Of a stretch of 64,000 nt of DNA, positions 31,405-42,661 are shown in pieces (within the stretch, counting starts at the first letter, position 1; each line of letters begins with the position of its first letter). The DNA lies in the NCBI GenBank assembly GCA_905221605.1, contig CAJNDS010002757.1, forward strand, positions 554,001 to 618,000, given 5' to 3'. The notes under the pieces were generated by a model. That model saw nothing but the letters and a program-made list of their open reading frames with translations. It did no database searches and had not been told where the DNA came from. This stretch comes from Symbiodinium natans (lineage: Eukaryota; Sar; Dinophyceae; Suessiales; Symbiodiniaceae). The position numbers and the translations under genes are program-made.

Positions 31405-32341
31405 GTTTCGGGTTTCGGGAGGGAGTTCAGGGTTTAGGGTTTAGGGTTAGGGGTTTAGGGTTCAGGGTGTAGGGGCTTAGGGTTTAGGGTTTGGATGTCG
31501 GGTTTAGGGGGCTTAAGTGGTGTGGTTTTGGGCTTAGTTAGGGCCTCCATGCGGTTGGTAGGGAATGAAGTAGTTCGGGGTTGCTATACATGCTGTCGTT
31601 GCTATTCCTTCAGTGCCCGCTAACCAGCAACACGCCCTGGGTCGAGCGATTCAGGGCTCGGGGGATGTTCGGGTTTAAGGTCTAGGGTTCAATGTTCAGG
31701 GTTTACAATGAAGGATTTACGCTTGAGGGTTTAGGGGTTTAGGCTCAAGTGAACGGGCAGATTTATTGTTTCGGCTTTGGTGGCTGGGCCAACTTGTTGT
31801 TGTGGTGCGAGCCTCGGGTTCGGTGCATGAAGGTGCTTCGAAGTAGTTCAGCGATTCGGAGAGCAGAGGGCAGACGATAGCCGGCTTCAGGAATGGCACC
31901 GCACCAACAGATTGAGGGCTTGGCTTCTGCAGTGCTGTAGAAGCGATACAGGGAAAGCATGCAACCGTAGCCCTTCTAAACCCTGTTACGCCCTCAAGCC
32001 GCTTTTCGGTCATGCAAGCTCCTGTGTTTTTTTTTCTGGCTGCAGAAGCATCCCGACCTCCTGTCAGTCCTAGCTGCAAGTAGCTGTGGGTTTGTGTTTA
32101 TAGGGTTGAGGGTTTAAAGAGTCTAGAGGTCGGAGTTTAGGGTTAGGGCAGCAAAAAAGACGCCAAAGCAAAACCTGTGAACCCTAACTGCCCCAAACCC
32201 CAAACCCCAAACCCCAAACCCCAAACCCCAAACCCTAAACCCTAAACCCGAAACCCTAAACCCTAAACCCTCAACCCGAAACCCTAAACCCTAAACCCTG
32301 AACCCCAAACCCTGGTTTAGCAAACCCTTTCCGGCGCCCAG
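31405..32341. other. Intron with opposed telomere-like blocks
   Basis: G-rich TTTAGGG forms at 31405-31500 and 31670-31745, unassigned sequence with competing frames at 31750-32080, then CCCCAAA/CCCTAAA at 32185-32315 before the next exon. Confidence 0.5.
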
Positions 32342-32392
32342 GCAGCCGATGGCCAACTGCACCGCGGACGGGCGCATCCTCCAGTCGTCGCT
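32342..32392 (+). CDS. Exon, unrecognised
   Basis: Acceptor GCGCCCAG before 32342; reads QPMANCTADGRILQSSL; donor GTGAGCC at 32393 is close to the eukaryotic consensus. Its phase with the exon at 31332 closes only if an alternative splice site is used. Confidence 0.45.
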
Positions 32393-32429
32393 GGTGAGCC
32401 ACGTCCAGGCAGTGACCTGACCACCCTAA

Positions 32430-32500
32430 ACCCTAAACCCTAAACCCTAGACCCTAAACCCTAAACCCTAAACCCTAAACCCTAAACCCTAAACCCTCAT
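32430..32500. repeat. CCCTAAA array
   Basis: Ten units with one CCCTAGA variant. Confidence 0.95.
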
Positions 32501-32567
32501 TAAACCGTTAAACGGTTAAAGCTTACTTAGACACTAAACCCTGAAGCAATTAGTTTTAACTGTGTAA

Positions 32568-32672
32568 CGTATATACCCTATATACCCTATATACCCTATA
32601 CACCCTATATACCCTATATACCCTATATACCCTATATACCCTATATACCCTATAGACCCCATATACCCTACA
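32568..32672. repeat. TATATACCC 9-bp tandem repeat
   Basis: About 11 copies of CCCTATATA, near-perfect in the centre. Gives a Gly/Tyr-repeat frame on the minus strand that is not treated as coding. Confidence 0.95.
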
Positions 32673-33501
32673 TGCCCCCTCGCACACAAAACCGCACTGA
32701 GCCTTGCATGCCAGTGGGAAACGGCCGACACCATGCCCGTCCATATCTTGTGTGGCGGCCTCGAAAGGGTTTAAGGTTTAGGGTTTAGGGTTTAGGGCGC
32801 TTTGCTTGGGGGATGCTTTTAGGGCTCAGGGCTTTGCGGCTTTGGGAGTTTAGGTCTTGGGGGGTTCAGGGCCTTTCTGGACCGTTGGTTGGGTTCTGGG
32901 CTTCAGGGTTTCAGAAGTTGCCAAGCCCACGACGTGAAAACTTGTTGTGAGGCTGCGTGTTCTGAAGCGCGATCGGTTCGAAGTTGTTGGAAGGGCTGGC
33001 GAAACCCTAAGCCCAAGCTCTGACCCCTGCGCTTTAGACCTTAAAACAAACCCTAACTTAGAGTTAAGGTTTAGTAAACCTTGCTTCGGGGCAAGCCCAA
33101 GCCCTCAACCGGAAACTGTAAACCGATTGTAGGCCAAGCCATAAACCCTGAAACTCAGGCCCACCCCCCAACCCATGCCAATCCGACCCTGCACTCGCTC
33201 TCCAGGCAGCCTGCTTCAGCCTGGTCTTGGCTCGAACCAAATCCCCAGACACCACGAACCCAAAGACCCATTCGGAACAGTTCTTCGGTTTCCAGTCGCT
33301 TCACTGATGAAGCCTGGTTATGCAAGTGTTTGAGGGATACTCTGACAGGTGGATCTAGCGAAGGGATCTCCAGCCCCAGAGAGAATTTTTGTGCAGGCTG
33401 AGGGCTTGAGGCGTTTTCAGGGTATTTTGCCGAGCTCTTGGTAATTTGGGGGGGCTTAGTTTAGAGGTTATGGAACCAGCTTAACCTACAGCGCCTAGCT
33501 T
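32673..33501. other. Unassigned sequence
   Basis: A short TTTAGGG run at 32770-32800. An open frame at 33081-33401 ends with a plausible segment (FTDEAWLCKCLRDTLTGGSS), but no splice sites could be assigned. Confidence 0.3.
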
Positions 33502-33606
33502 ATGATCGACTTCGATGATCTGGATGGTCTGGAGGAAGAGGCTGCTGCGCGTGAGAACTGCCTCAGGCGTCCTGCTGCTGTCTTTGTGTATGGATGTGTT
33601 TCAGGG
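33502..33606 (+). CDS. Candidate first exon of unrecognised protein
   Basis: An ATG at 33502 opens an acidic start, MIDFDDLDGLEEEAAARENC, then LRRPAAVFVYG. The frame stays open to 33750, but the later part looks like CCCTAAG-type intron. A donor near 33590-33606 is likely. It may pair with the charged exon at 33801. Confidence 0.4.
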
Positions 33607-33800
33607 CAAAACGCCAACCCTGTTGCTTCGCCCGGAATCGCCCAGGACACAAAACGTCTATCCATGACAGAGCCAAGACCCTCGAGCCTACACTCCCCCA
33701 GCCAAAAAGCAATATCCCTAAGCCCCAGGCCCAGCAGACTAAGGTCCTAAACCCCAAGTAGCCAGCCCTCAACCCTCCTCGAACTGCATCGTCTTTGCAG

Positions 33801-33859
33801 CCGCCATGAGTGCCAGGGAAGCTGCGGAAGAGCGGCAGGCGCAGGAGGAGCGCTTCGCT
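33801..33859 (+). CDS. Charged helical exon, unrecognised
   Basis: Acceptor CTTTGCAG before 33801; reads AMSAREAAEERQAQEERFA; donor GTAGGCAT at 33860. Composition indicates a helix. An ATG lies in frame at 33806. Confidence 0.5.
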
Positions 33860-35664
33860 GTAGGCATCGGTCTGCCGCCCTTCAACCGTCCTCTTTCATT
33901 TTGTTCAGGGTTTAGGGTTGTTTAGGGTTTAGGGTTTAGGGTTTCTCGGAGCCCAGAGAGCTCTCAACCCCGATGTCAACGACCTCGTGGACGGCCATCC
34001 CGCATTCGGCCAATCAGCTCGCCACGAGATGGCAGCATGCTTTGGCAGCCAGCTTAGCGACTCTGAGAGAACTTAGCCAGTTTATGTTAGTGGCTCAGGC
34101 GACACGTGCATACTTGACGAGCCTGTAACATCTGTAGGAAGACATGTGAAAACCTAACGCCCGACCAAGGTCATCACCAAGGACGGAACATGAACTCTGG
34201 CGTACACAGCAAACGTCAAGCGTAATGGTGTGCGTGGAGCATAACTTCCTGAACTCTAGTGGTTTCGAAGGGGTTTAGGGTTGAGGGCACTCTGCACTTG
34301 AGGACTTCAGGGTCCTATGCTTCGTTGGGATTCCCAGGTTTTGAGTCAGGGTGTCTGGCTGGGATTTCTCCCCGACCTGAAGCCAGTATGCCGCTGCAAG
34401 CTGGCAGGAGCTTTCGCAGCACTTCAGCGCCACACTCCGTGCCACGACCCAGGTCGCGTTCCCTCCTGAGACCTCTCCACCTGCCTCCCCCCTATTATGC
34501 TGCAACCCTGCAACCTGGTAGACCACATGCTTTGCTACCCGAGGTTTAGAGTTCAAGATGCCATCTCACCACCACCCAAACCCTGAAACCCCTGACCCTT
34601 CAGGCCCCCAGCACCCTACTCGTCCTTGAGCCTTCATCCCTAAGCCCCCCGCGTAAAAGCTCCTGGGCCCGACGCCCGCAGCCCTACATCAACTGGTGCC
34701 TATGGGTGAACCCCAATGCACCTTCGCTAAAATCGCACCCACATTCGCTCCACCCTAAACCCCAAACCCTAAACCCTAAACCCCAAAACCCTAAACCCAA
34801 AGCCCCAAAACCCTAAACCCCAAACCCCAAACCCTAAACCCTAAACCCCAAAACCTTCAAGAACCAAACGAGAGCTGCCAAGAAGAGGTGCGGACTGGGC
34901 CGCGGCTCGACGCGCCAGTGTTGGGCGAGCGCGAGGCCGCGACCGGAGGGGGGGGGGCAGCAGTTGTTATAGGATTTATGATAGGGTTAATGGGATTCTA
35001 GGGTTAAGGGTTTACGATGGGGTTAATAGGATTCTAGGGTTTGTTATAGGGTTGATTACCGGGTTTTGGATAGGGACTTGAGGCTTTGGGGCTTTCGGGT
35101 TTGGAGTTTCAGGGACAGTTTTGGGGCTTGGCGTGTGCGGTGCGCCTAAACACTAGACCCTGAGCTATCAGGTACCTCGGAACTCCTTGGCAGGGATGTC
35201 TGGAATTTCAGCAATATAGGTGCATGGACGGATGGGTTGCAAGTCGGGATTCAGCACCTTGGCGCCCTCGACTCCAATTCCTTCAATCGAACCCGACATC
35301 CCAAAGCCCGCAAGCCCGCGAGGCAGGTGATCTGGTTCGGCTGGTCAAGAAGGATGCCCCCAGCTCGTTCCGGGAGAGGGTTCTAAGGGGGGTTCAGGGT
35401 TTCGATTTCCGAATTGGGGGTGTGGGGCGTGGGGGGGGGGGGGGAAAGCTCCCGAAAGCAAGCCACACCCTACATGGCAAGCCACATCCAAAGCCCCAGA
35501 AATGCTTGGCCTCTGGTTTAACCGGAAGCCCCAAAACGTTCTACTGGGTGAACCTCGCCATGCCGGGGTAAGGCTTGGTGGGTTCAGGGTGCATGTTGGG
35601 CTTCGTTGTAGAGAGTCTTTTAGGAGGGACTGGGGCAGTTTTGGCGCCTTGCGCCGGGCTTCAG
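33860..35664. other. Intronic or unassigned sequence
   Basis: Short TTTAGGG (33905-33945), unassigned sequence with frames open on both strands (34259-34556), CCCTAAA/CCCCAAA (34750-34855), TTTATAGGG-like text (34970-35060), and a G-tract at 35430-35443. A very short candidate exon at 34682-34705 (YINWCLW) precedes the CCCTAAA block. Confidence 0.35.
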
Positions 35665-35764
35665 CGGCAAGGAGGGTGACTTTGCGCTACTTCATCCGCT
35701 CGAGCTCGCGCGGGCGGCGAGGGACTACCAAGACTACTGGAGCCTCTCTTGGCATCAGAAAAGA
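35665..35764 (+). CDS. Exon, unrecognised
   Basis: Acceptor GGGCTTCAG before 35665; reads GKEGDFALLHPLELARAARD then YQDYWSLSWHQKR; donor GTACTTC at 35765. Strong protein-like composition (three Trp/Tyr clusters). Confidence 0.5.
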
Positions 35765-36973
35765 GTACTTCTTGTGGGGGTTCTTACGTTTTGGGATACA
35801 TGAGGGTTACCCCACTGTAGGAAACCCCCAGATCCTTTCAGGGGCCTAAGGTTTCTGGTTTCAGATCCCAAGCAGACATGAGATGCTTTCGGGATGGCGT
35901 TCGCAGCATGTGCAGTGTGCCCGCTTGGAAGCCTGATGCTTCTCGCAAATCTTGAAACAACTTACAGTCCTGACTTTCGTTGTCAAGAGAGCTCACCCTA
36001 AACCCGAAACCAAACGCCGAGACAAGAACATTCCAGTGCTTAACGGGGGCGGCAATCGAGTGAACATGGGCTTTTCGGTCAACTGCGTATATCTTTTTCT
36101 GTCCAGTGTGGGTTTAGATGCTAGCCGCCCTTTCCCCTCCGTGCCTTTGAGGTCAAAGGTAATAGAGGCACCCCAGTACGCATAACTAAATGGGGAGTGC
36201 TGAAGTTCGACTTGATCCCTGAGAGGCAGGAAAGCCGAGAGCCCGAATCATGAACCCTAAAGCCTATACCCAAAGACCCTACAAACCCGAAAACCCTAAG
36301 ACCCTAAAGCCCAAAACCCCATGAACCCCTAAGCTCTAAGCAGCCCCTGCAGCCTAAACCCACAGTCCCTTAAAAATACCGGCAAGGCTCCAAATCTCTG
36401 ACACCCTGAATCCCTGGAGCCCCAAAAGTCCCAAATCCCTTAAAAAACCCTGCAACTCTGAAAGCCCTAGCCCCCCAAAATCCCTGGTTCGCGAGAAATC
36501 CGAGGCATGGCATCCTGTCGGGTGAGCTTCCGAGACACGAGGCCGGGCCGAGTTTAGGGGGCTGAGGGGGCTTAGGGTTTAGGGCTTGGGCCACCCGAAG
36601 CCCTTAAGCCGTTTAGGGGTTTTCCCCGACACCCCTCAGACTCGAAGCGCCCGGTCCGTTTCCGTCTCCCCCCGCCCACCTCCTTGAGCAAGCAGAGGCT
36701 GAACCGAGGCCTCACATCCTATAGTTACCCCCCCCCCCCCCCCCCGACGCCTTCACCCCATTCTGAACCCGCCTACTACATCAACCCTTCCAAACCCACA
36801 AAACACAAAGCACCCCCAACAATCTGCACAATAATCCAGAGACAAGCCAAAACACAAAGCACCTCCCAACACAACAGCGCACAAACAACACATCCGAGGC
36901 ACCACCCTTACCCCAGACCTCAAATCCTATTCCCGTTCGTGAATGCTGATGGTTTCCTTGACGCTCGCCCGTT
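35765..36973. other. Unassigned sequence
   Basis: An element-like segment at 35770-35835, degenerate CCCTAAA text (36250-36480), a C-tract of about 17 (36728-36745) and A/C-rich low complexity (36770-36930). Frames at 35952-36185 are not convincing. Confidence 0.3.
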
Positions 36974-38111
36974 AACTTGAGTATGAGTACATGAAGTTAC
37001 TATCAACAACCGCTTCAAACAGGATAAACTTATCTTCATCATTCGCTATTTGCGCTCCTAGCTTGTCATGTGCTATCTCTACAATTCTGTATCTTATGTT
37101 CTTATTCGCCCTCGAGTATCTAATCCACTGTCTGGCAGTCAAGATCTCTCCTGCTTCGTATTAGCTCTTCTTCACCCTTTCCCTGATTTCATTTGCTACA
37201 TTTCGGCATCTCATGTTGGTATGTGCGATATTCTGCTGCGGTACCATAATGTCGTCATCATGTCTTGAATAGGCAACCTGTCTTCCCAAAAGTCGCTATA
37301 CATGCTATCAATGATTCCCTGTTTCCTTACCGTCCTTCTCACCTACTCTCTTACAAAGTTCCAATAACGATAATATCAGCATTGTCCCTAAAGAATGCTT
37401 CAGCTTTATCCAGAACATATAAGTCAGACATATAGATCTCAGCAAAGACAACAACATTAAAAGGTCAATAATCAAATTCTGGCAACCTTTCTCCCACATC
37501 TTCATGAACAGCAATGCTGAAAAACTTGTTGTAAGTCGTTGGTTCCACATCAAGTCGGTTGGTCGGCACTGCAAATAGCACATTCTTGCCCATTTGCTGG
37601 AAACAATCACCTACATCTCTTCCCTGGTACAGGAAAGTTTCACTGGGCTTCTTCACATAGTTTTCTCACAGACTGTTTTCGTGTCCCATTCATCTTCAAC
37701 TTCAATATTGAGAATACTAACTCTTGGAGTTTCAGGCAATTCGTTAAGCACATGTGTAAAGGTGCGCAGGCATTGTAATCGTCTTCGTTGCTTCCATCTT
37801 CCAATTAAGTCTGAAATATGGTTTTTAGAAGTTCTCTTCTGTTTCTCGTTCCTGCTATCATTGAGTCCTTATCACTTAATTCGTCTCTATTCGGCACTTC
37901 TATTCCTCTTAAAAACGAACTGATATTCAATATTCTCAGTAGGTTTATTACTCCAGAATCTAGGATTATGTGTGTAATTAACATCGTCTTCATAAACTGC
38001 TTTGTCTGCAGCATCTGCTTCATCAGTTCCACCTGTATTCACTCTTTGCATTTCAACACCAGGGGTAAGGATTGTAAATGATGCTCTAAGAATAGAAAGA
38101 GCACCCTTCGA
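36974..38111 (-). pseudogene. AT-rich relic gene with multiple frameshifts
   Basis: On the minus strand, protein-like segments follow one another but switch frame at least five times without introns. They start near 38111 (ALSILRASFTILTPGVEMQR), continue to a stop at 37887, then near 37895-37805 (RDELSDKDSMIAG), 37775-37652 (LPETPRVSILNIEVEDEW), 37656-37465 (FLYQGRDVGDCFQQMG), about 37475-37350 (FNVVVFAEIYMSDLYVLDKA), about 37325-37212, and 37168 to a stop at 36974 (DKFILFEAVVDSNFMYSYSS). About 380 codons in all. The stretch is much more AT-rich than its surroundings and has no telomere-like repeats, so it looks like foreign or recently inserted DNA now decaying. Family not recognised; an endogenous viral or horizontally acquired gene is possible but unproven. 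Confidence 0.55.
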
Positions 38112-38225
38112 CAGGAAGCCTGGCTGCCTCTGGCTTCCCTGGACCTCCGCCCGGCGGCGGGGCCGCCGGAAGAGCCGCCGCAGAAGCCGTTGCCCCGAAG
38201 CCTTGGGCTCCAGGAGTTAGGCGAC
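38112..38225. other. GC-rich Gly/Ala/Pro-coding stretch
   Basis: On the minus strand it reads GAQGFGATASAAALPAAP in phase with no clear start. It adjoins the relic gene but differs sharply in composition, so it may belong to a different unit. Confidence 0.25.
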
Positions 38226-38254
38226 GTTGGATCCTCGGAATTTTAAAAGGTCAC

Positions 38255-38512
38255 TCTCACTCTCACCCTGGCTCTCACTGGAAATCTTAGAGGTCACTCT
38301 CACACTCTCACGCTCTCACGAGCTCACACTCTCACACTCTCACACTCTCACACTCTCACACTCTCACACTCTCACTCTCTCACTCTCTCACTCTCTCACT
38401 CTCTCACTCTCTCACTCTCTCACTCTCTCACTCTCTCACTCTCTCACTCTCTCACTCTCTGCCTCTCTCTCTCACTCACTCTCTCTCTGGCTCTCGCTCT
38501 CTCTGTCTCTGC
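38255..38512. repeat. (CACTCT)n/(CT)n microsatellite
   Basis: Tandem CACACT, then CACTCTCT, then CT units. Confidence 0.97.
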
Positions 38513-38789
38513 CGGGGGAGTTGAGGAGGGTTTCGTTGTTCGGGTTTCCGTGCCCTGCATGGGGGGGGGGCGGGCTCCCGGGGCTCCGCGTCATCTCAGG
38601 ATCCGTCCTCACGGTGGTGGTTTCCACCAGCCCCTCGAAGCTGGGTCGACAAACCATCTGGGCAGTTCTCCAAGCTTGGTCCTATTTTTTTGATACCCGC
38701 AATCTAGGGCTGACAGTAATTCAGAGAATTTCCCCCCCTCCCACGTGATCATGGCAACTTATTTCAAGGCTCTTCAACAGCCAACCCAG
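38513..38789. other. Unassigned sequence
   Basis: GC-rich, G-tract at 38561-38572, no telomere-like units. No supported exon. Confidence 0.25.
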
Positions 38790-38907
38790 GAGGGGCCACT
38801 GCGACGTGGGGCTCCTCCTCGCAGTGCTGCAGAGCATCCAGGACTGCGCGGGACTGGGAGGTTGCCGGAAGCTCCTGGCCCCTTGGCGACGAGAAGGAGC
38901 CAGGGAA
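38790..38907 (+). CDS. Exon upstream of glycosyltransferase-like exon
   Basis: Acceptor CAACCCAG before 38790. Reads CDVGLLLAVLQSIQDCAGLG then GCRKLLAPWRREGARE; a donor GTAGGT follows GAA at 38908. It probably belongs with the long exon at 39015, although the phase does not close exactly with the splice sites I chose. Confidence 0.5.
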
Positions 38908-39014
38908 GTAGGTCCAGAGAGGAATGAGCAGCTGGGTTCCTTTTTTCTATTCTAATCTAATCCCTACTCGAAATCCCTACTGGTACATAAGGTATGTGGG
39001 TGTACATGCCACAG

Positions 39015-39924
39015 GTACACGTCCTTCTGGGGTTCATACTGCCCCCCCACATTCAAGGTCTTCGATGCCCATGCGGAGAACCTGGACCAAGTCGCTGACA
39101 GCGGCCTGGCGTGGGTTGCGGACGGCTCAGCGCAGCTCAGGAACGACTACCAGAACTACGTGCGAGCCCTGAAGGAGGCGAGCGAACAGCGGCATCCCGC
39201 CATGCATGCGGTGGAGCTCCTGCAAATGCCCCAGTGGGGTCATCTTGTCGGAACTGTCCGGCATGCCATGGAACACGTCACTACGCCCCTGGTGATGCTT
39301 CACCAGCACGACCTTCTTCTGAGGCCCAACATGACCCAGAGCCAGCTGCTCGGGTCGCTTCGGCTGCTCCTTGCTGGCCGCGCGAACTGCGTCCTTCTGA
39401 ATCGTGACGTAAACTTTGCCAAGCGCTCGACGCAGTACTTGCTCTCGCCCTTCTGGCGCCCGGACTTGTGGAGGGTCTTCTGCAAGCAGCATGCCCTAGC
39501 AGAGGAAAGGGAAGAAGGCACAGGGATGGCACTGAGTCCTTTTGTAGGCTACAGCGATCAGAGCCAGTTCGTGCGGGTGGACTGGCTGCAAGAGCGGGTG
39601 CTGCGTCCGGTGGCTCGGCGTAAGTGCTGCATGGAGTTCGTGGTGCACGAGCTGATGATCCGCAGCTGGCTTCACAACCCAAGCGACTGGCAGGGCACCT
39701 ACATGCTGGGTGACATGGAGGAGGGGCCCTTCATCTTCGACACGCAGAAGAACGGGAATGCCTGGGCACGAGAAGACGTGGCGTACAGCGAGGAGAACAT
39801 GGAGGCTTTCTACGTGCCCCCGGCCGAACGGCTAAGATGTCGCGGAGATGACAAGCTCTGTCTATCCTTGTACATCTACCAAAGGCCTGCTTCTTCCGTG
39901 TTGAGGGCTAGGAGGGCATGTTGA
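39015..39924 (+). CDS. Long exon, putative glycosyltransferase-like protein
   Basis: Acceptor ATGCCACAG before 39015. The frame starts YTSFWGSYCPPTFKVFDAHA and stays open for about 300 codons to a TGA at 39922. Features: NYVRALKEASEQRHPAMHAV; MEHVTTPLVMLHQHDLLLRP, where a hydrophobic strand runs into an H-x-HD motif as in GT-A-type glycosyltransferase metal sites; VGYSDQSQFVRVDWLQERVL; and CCMEFVVHELMIRSWLHNPS. At about 900 bp it is roughly ten times the usual exon length here and contains no telomere-like repeats. The glycosyltransferase suggestion rests on motif style only. The true end may be a donor near 39899. Confidence 0.6.
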
Positions 39925-39963
39925 GGTTCAAGTTGTCCCTTTTGAGCCCTAAGCTGATTCAAG

Positions 39964-40088
39964 AGAGGCCCGGGGGCAGCGGCGTTCTGTACGTTCCCGA
40001 CACGGCGGGCGACGAGAACAGGGAGTCGCGGGACCTCTACAGCCCGGAAAAGGCGAAAGAGCATGGGCGCCAATGCTCTCTCGGTGCT
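39964..40088 (+). CDS. Exon following the long exon
   Basis: Acceptor GATTCAAG before 39964; reads RPGGSGVLYVPDTAGDENRE then SRDLYSPEKAKEHGRQC; a GTCGGG donor lies at 40089. Charged and protein-like. Confidence 0.45.
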
Positions 40089-40624
40089 GTCGGGTTGAGG
40101 GCCCCAAACAACTCTAAGAGCTTCCCCCCAAGCCCCCACGCCCTTCTGTCTTGGAGAGAGGCATCACCTCCAAGGGCACATCGCTGAAAGCAACAGTCGC
40201 AAAGCTTCCTCTCTGCCCTCGCGAATCCACGCTGTCGGCTTTGCATTCTTAGCCCTAGGACCTATGCACCTCCAACCCTTTCTTAAGACCCGAAGACGGC
40301 CCGGATCGAAACCTAAAGCCCAGCAGCAAAGGCCACAAGAAAGACCTCCAGGGGCGCAGCGACCTTTTGCACGCCCAAGCCCCCCCCCCCTCTCCCAGAA
40401 CCAAAGTACCCTACGCCCCGTTGCAGGCGTGGGCCCCGATAAGCCCCAAAGGCCTCAACCTTAAAAACTCATTGAGGAAATGGAGCTTTAGTCATGTCAT
40501 CAACATCCAACCCCTTAGCCCCAAACCCTGCAGACCCTCAACCCTTAACCCTCAACAAACACCAAGCCCCTAACCCTCGCCCTCAACCCTCAACCCTCAA
40601 CCTTGAGCCCCGCAACGCGCCCAG
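40089..40624. other. Probable intron
   Basis: C-rich CCCTCAA/CCCTAAA-type text, particularly 40500-40610, leads to the next exon. No further exon seen. Confidence 0.35.
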
Positions 40625-40666
40625 GTTTCCTCCTGCTCGTGTGCTTTGCCCTGAAGGCCCGACGTG
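40625..40666 (+). CDS. Candidate transmembrane exon
   Basis: Acceptor GCGCCCAG before 40625; reads FLLLVCFALKARR; donor GTAGACC at 40667. The sequence resembles the exon at 57796 ([18 protein letters not shown]): both are hydrophobic and end in LKARR. Confidence 0.4.
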
Positions 40667-41616
40667 GTAGACCTTTAAGGCTTCGTTTACGCAAAACCCC
40701 AAATCATGGTTTGGGGTTCAGGGTTTAGGGCTTAGGGCTTGGGGGCCACAGACCGAAACCCCCAAAGCCCAACACGGCCCCCTTAGTCACCCTAACATGG
40801 AACTCCTCATTCGTGAGGACCAACAGCCGCCGCTTGCTTGTGTCGAAAAGCTTTAGGGCCAAGACCACATCGCAGATCAAACGCTTGGGTTCGCCAGTGT
40901 CCTGGGAAACACCTCTCCTCTTAGCTTCTCAACGGCGTTCTACATGTATCTGTATAAAGCACAGGTTGGTTTGGAATTCTTCTCTGTCTAAGCACGCCAA
41001 GACAAGGATTCTTTGGCCCACGTTTGTGCTGGTTCTGACCCTTCCACCTCATGACCCCAAGGCTTAAGTTTCAACCTGAACCTTCCTAATTGGCTGCTCC
41101 TGGAGCCCAGCCCCAAAAATGAAAGAGAAAAACATACAACAACCCTCAACCTGAAGCCTGAGGCCTCAGCCCTAAACCCGCAATCCCTAGATTCCCCAAA
41201 AAGCCTTAGAGCCTCAGTTCCCGAAATTCCCGAAACGCTAGTCCCTAAAAACCTACGCTCTGAGCTGAAGGTGCTGGCGTTGTGTCCTGGCATCTTCTGG
41301 CCCTATCGGCACTACCGACGGTGCCCCCTTCAAAGGGGAGCCCAGGGTGCTGGGTTTGGGGTTTGGGTTTAGGGTTTAGGGTTTAGGGTTTAGGGTTTAG
41401 GGTTTGGGGGAGCAGTTCCTACGAAGCACTTTTTCTGGGGTTTGGGGCTTAGGGTTTGGGGTGTAGAGGGTTTGGGGCTTGGGGTGTAGGGTTTGGGGTT
41501 TGGGGTGTAGGGTTTGGTTTGGGTTTAGGGCTTTTTGGGGGACCGGGCTTTTGGTTTCAGGGTCTCAAGGTCTCAGGAGGCTTGGGCGGGTTTAGGGTTA
41601 AGGGTGCCGAACACAG
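40667..41616. other. Probable intron or unassigned sequence
   Basis: A short TTTAGGG-type run (40705-40740), frames open on both strands at 40813-41293, and TTTAGGG/TTTGGGG (41350-41550). No exon chosen. Confidence 0.35.
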
Positions 41617-41670
41617 GTACGATCCAGAGCTGACGGAGCATCTCCGCCACTTGTCGTCCATGATCTCCAT
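41617..41670 (+). CDS. Exon, unrecognised
   Basis: Acceptor GAACACAG before 41617; reads YDPELTEHLRHLSSMIS; donor GTTTTC at 41671. Helical and protein-like. Confidence 0.5.
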
Positions 41671-41928
41671 GTTTTCATGTTCCCGAAGCCCTAAACTTCT
41701 AAGCCTCTAGGCTTGCTTCTGAGCTTCTGAGCCTTAAACTCTGCCACCCTAAAGCCCTCCAACCCTCAAACCTAGACCCCCCCCCCAAAAAAAAACCGGG
41801 AAGCCACAGATTGGGATTCTTAGGGGACTCTTTTGAAGAACCTCGGCCGGTTTTGGGGATTTAGGGTTTAGGGTTTAGGGTGTAGGATTCAGGGTCTAGG
41901 GGTTTTACGGTTCGGGGTCCCAGCTCAG

Positions 41929-42000
41929 GCTTCATCAACGTTTGCATCCCCAGCGACGGGGAGAGCAAGTCCGTCACGCTGAGGACAAGCGAGCTTAGGG
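41929..42000 (+). CDS. Exon, unrecognised
   Basis: Acceptor CAGCTCAG before 41929; reads FINVCIPSDGESKSVTLRTS then ELR. The donor is uncertain (a GT lies inside at 41969). TTTAGGG-type text (41855-41885) precedes it. Confidence 0.45.
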
Positions 42001-42040
42001 GGGATGATCCTAAACCCCCAAAGCCCCTAAACCCGAAAGC

Positions 42041-42114
42041 CCCTTGATAGGGATTATGGTACCCCCCTAGTAGAATCCCTATTAAGGACTGTTAGTACAA
42101 GGGGGAACATCCCA
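42041..42114. mobile_element. Inverted-repeat element, family 1 (left-truncated)
   Basis: The left arm CCCCTTGATAGGGATTATGG and the right arm through GGGGGAACATCCCA match two other copies (44150 and 47700). The outer left terminus is missing; it is replaced by CCCTAAA-type sequence. Confidence 0.55.
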
Positions 42115-42570
42115 ATAACCAGCACTCATTCAGGTAGTACGGAAGCCGTCTTTCATCGGAATGAATGGTCTCTTGGGTCGTTGGTATGAGTTTTTGTAGC
42201 TTGCTCTGCATCTTGAACTTGTGCGTTGTTGTGCCTCAAGACTCGTACCGGGGGGGGGGGGGTTGGGCATGAGCGGGGACCAGTGAACAAGCTCCGCATC
42301 GAAACGGCTTGCGACAGGCAACCGTAACAGTGGAAGGCCGAAAAACGTAACGGAAACTTTTAAGGGTTTAGGGTTCCGAGTTCAGGGCTTGTAGCAGAAA
42401 ATGGTTTCAACGGCGGGCTGTAACAGAAACTGCCGAGTCACGTATAGCCGTGAATCTTAGCCCACTGTATACCCTTGGATGCTTTCTCCTGGCCCACGCC
42501 CCCAGGAGACCGGAGCGAGAAGAGTGCATGTTTTCAAGATTATCCTGCCTGGAAGGTAGTACGCGATCTC
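42115..42570. other. Unassigned sequence
   Basis: A G-tract at 42250-42262 and a short TTTAGGG-like stretch at 42365; no exon. Confidence 0.25.
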
Positions 42571-42661
42571 ACATGGGGTTTACGAAAATAGGGGACCGAA
42601 AATAGACCCACACATACTAGGATCCCCAATAAGGTACCCCCAATATCGTAAACCCCCACAT
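42571..42661. mobile_element. Inverted-repeat element, family 2
   Basis: Starts ACATGGGGTTTACGAAAATA and ends with its imperfect inverse (ATATCGTAAACCCCCACAT). Terminal repeats are about 25 bp; the centre is unique. Another copy lies at 54203-54302. Confidence 0.6.
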
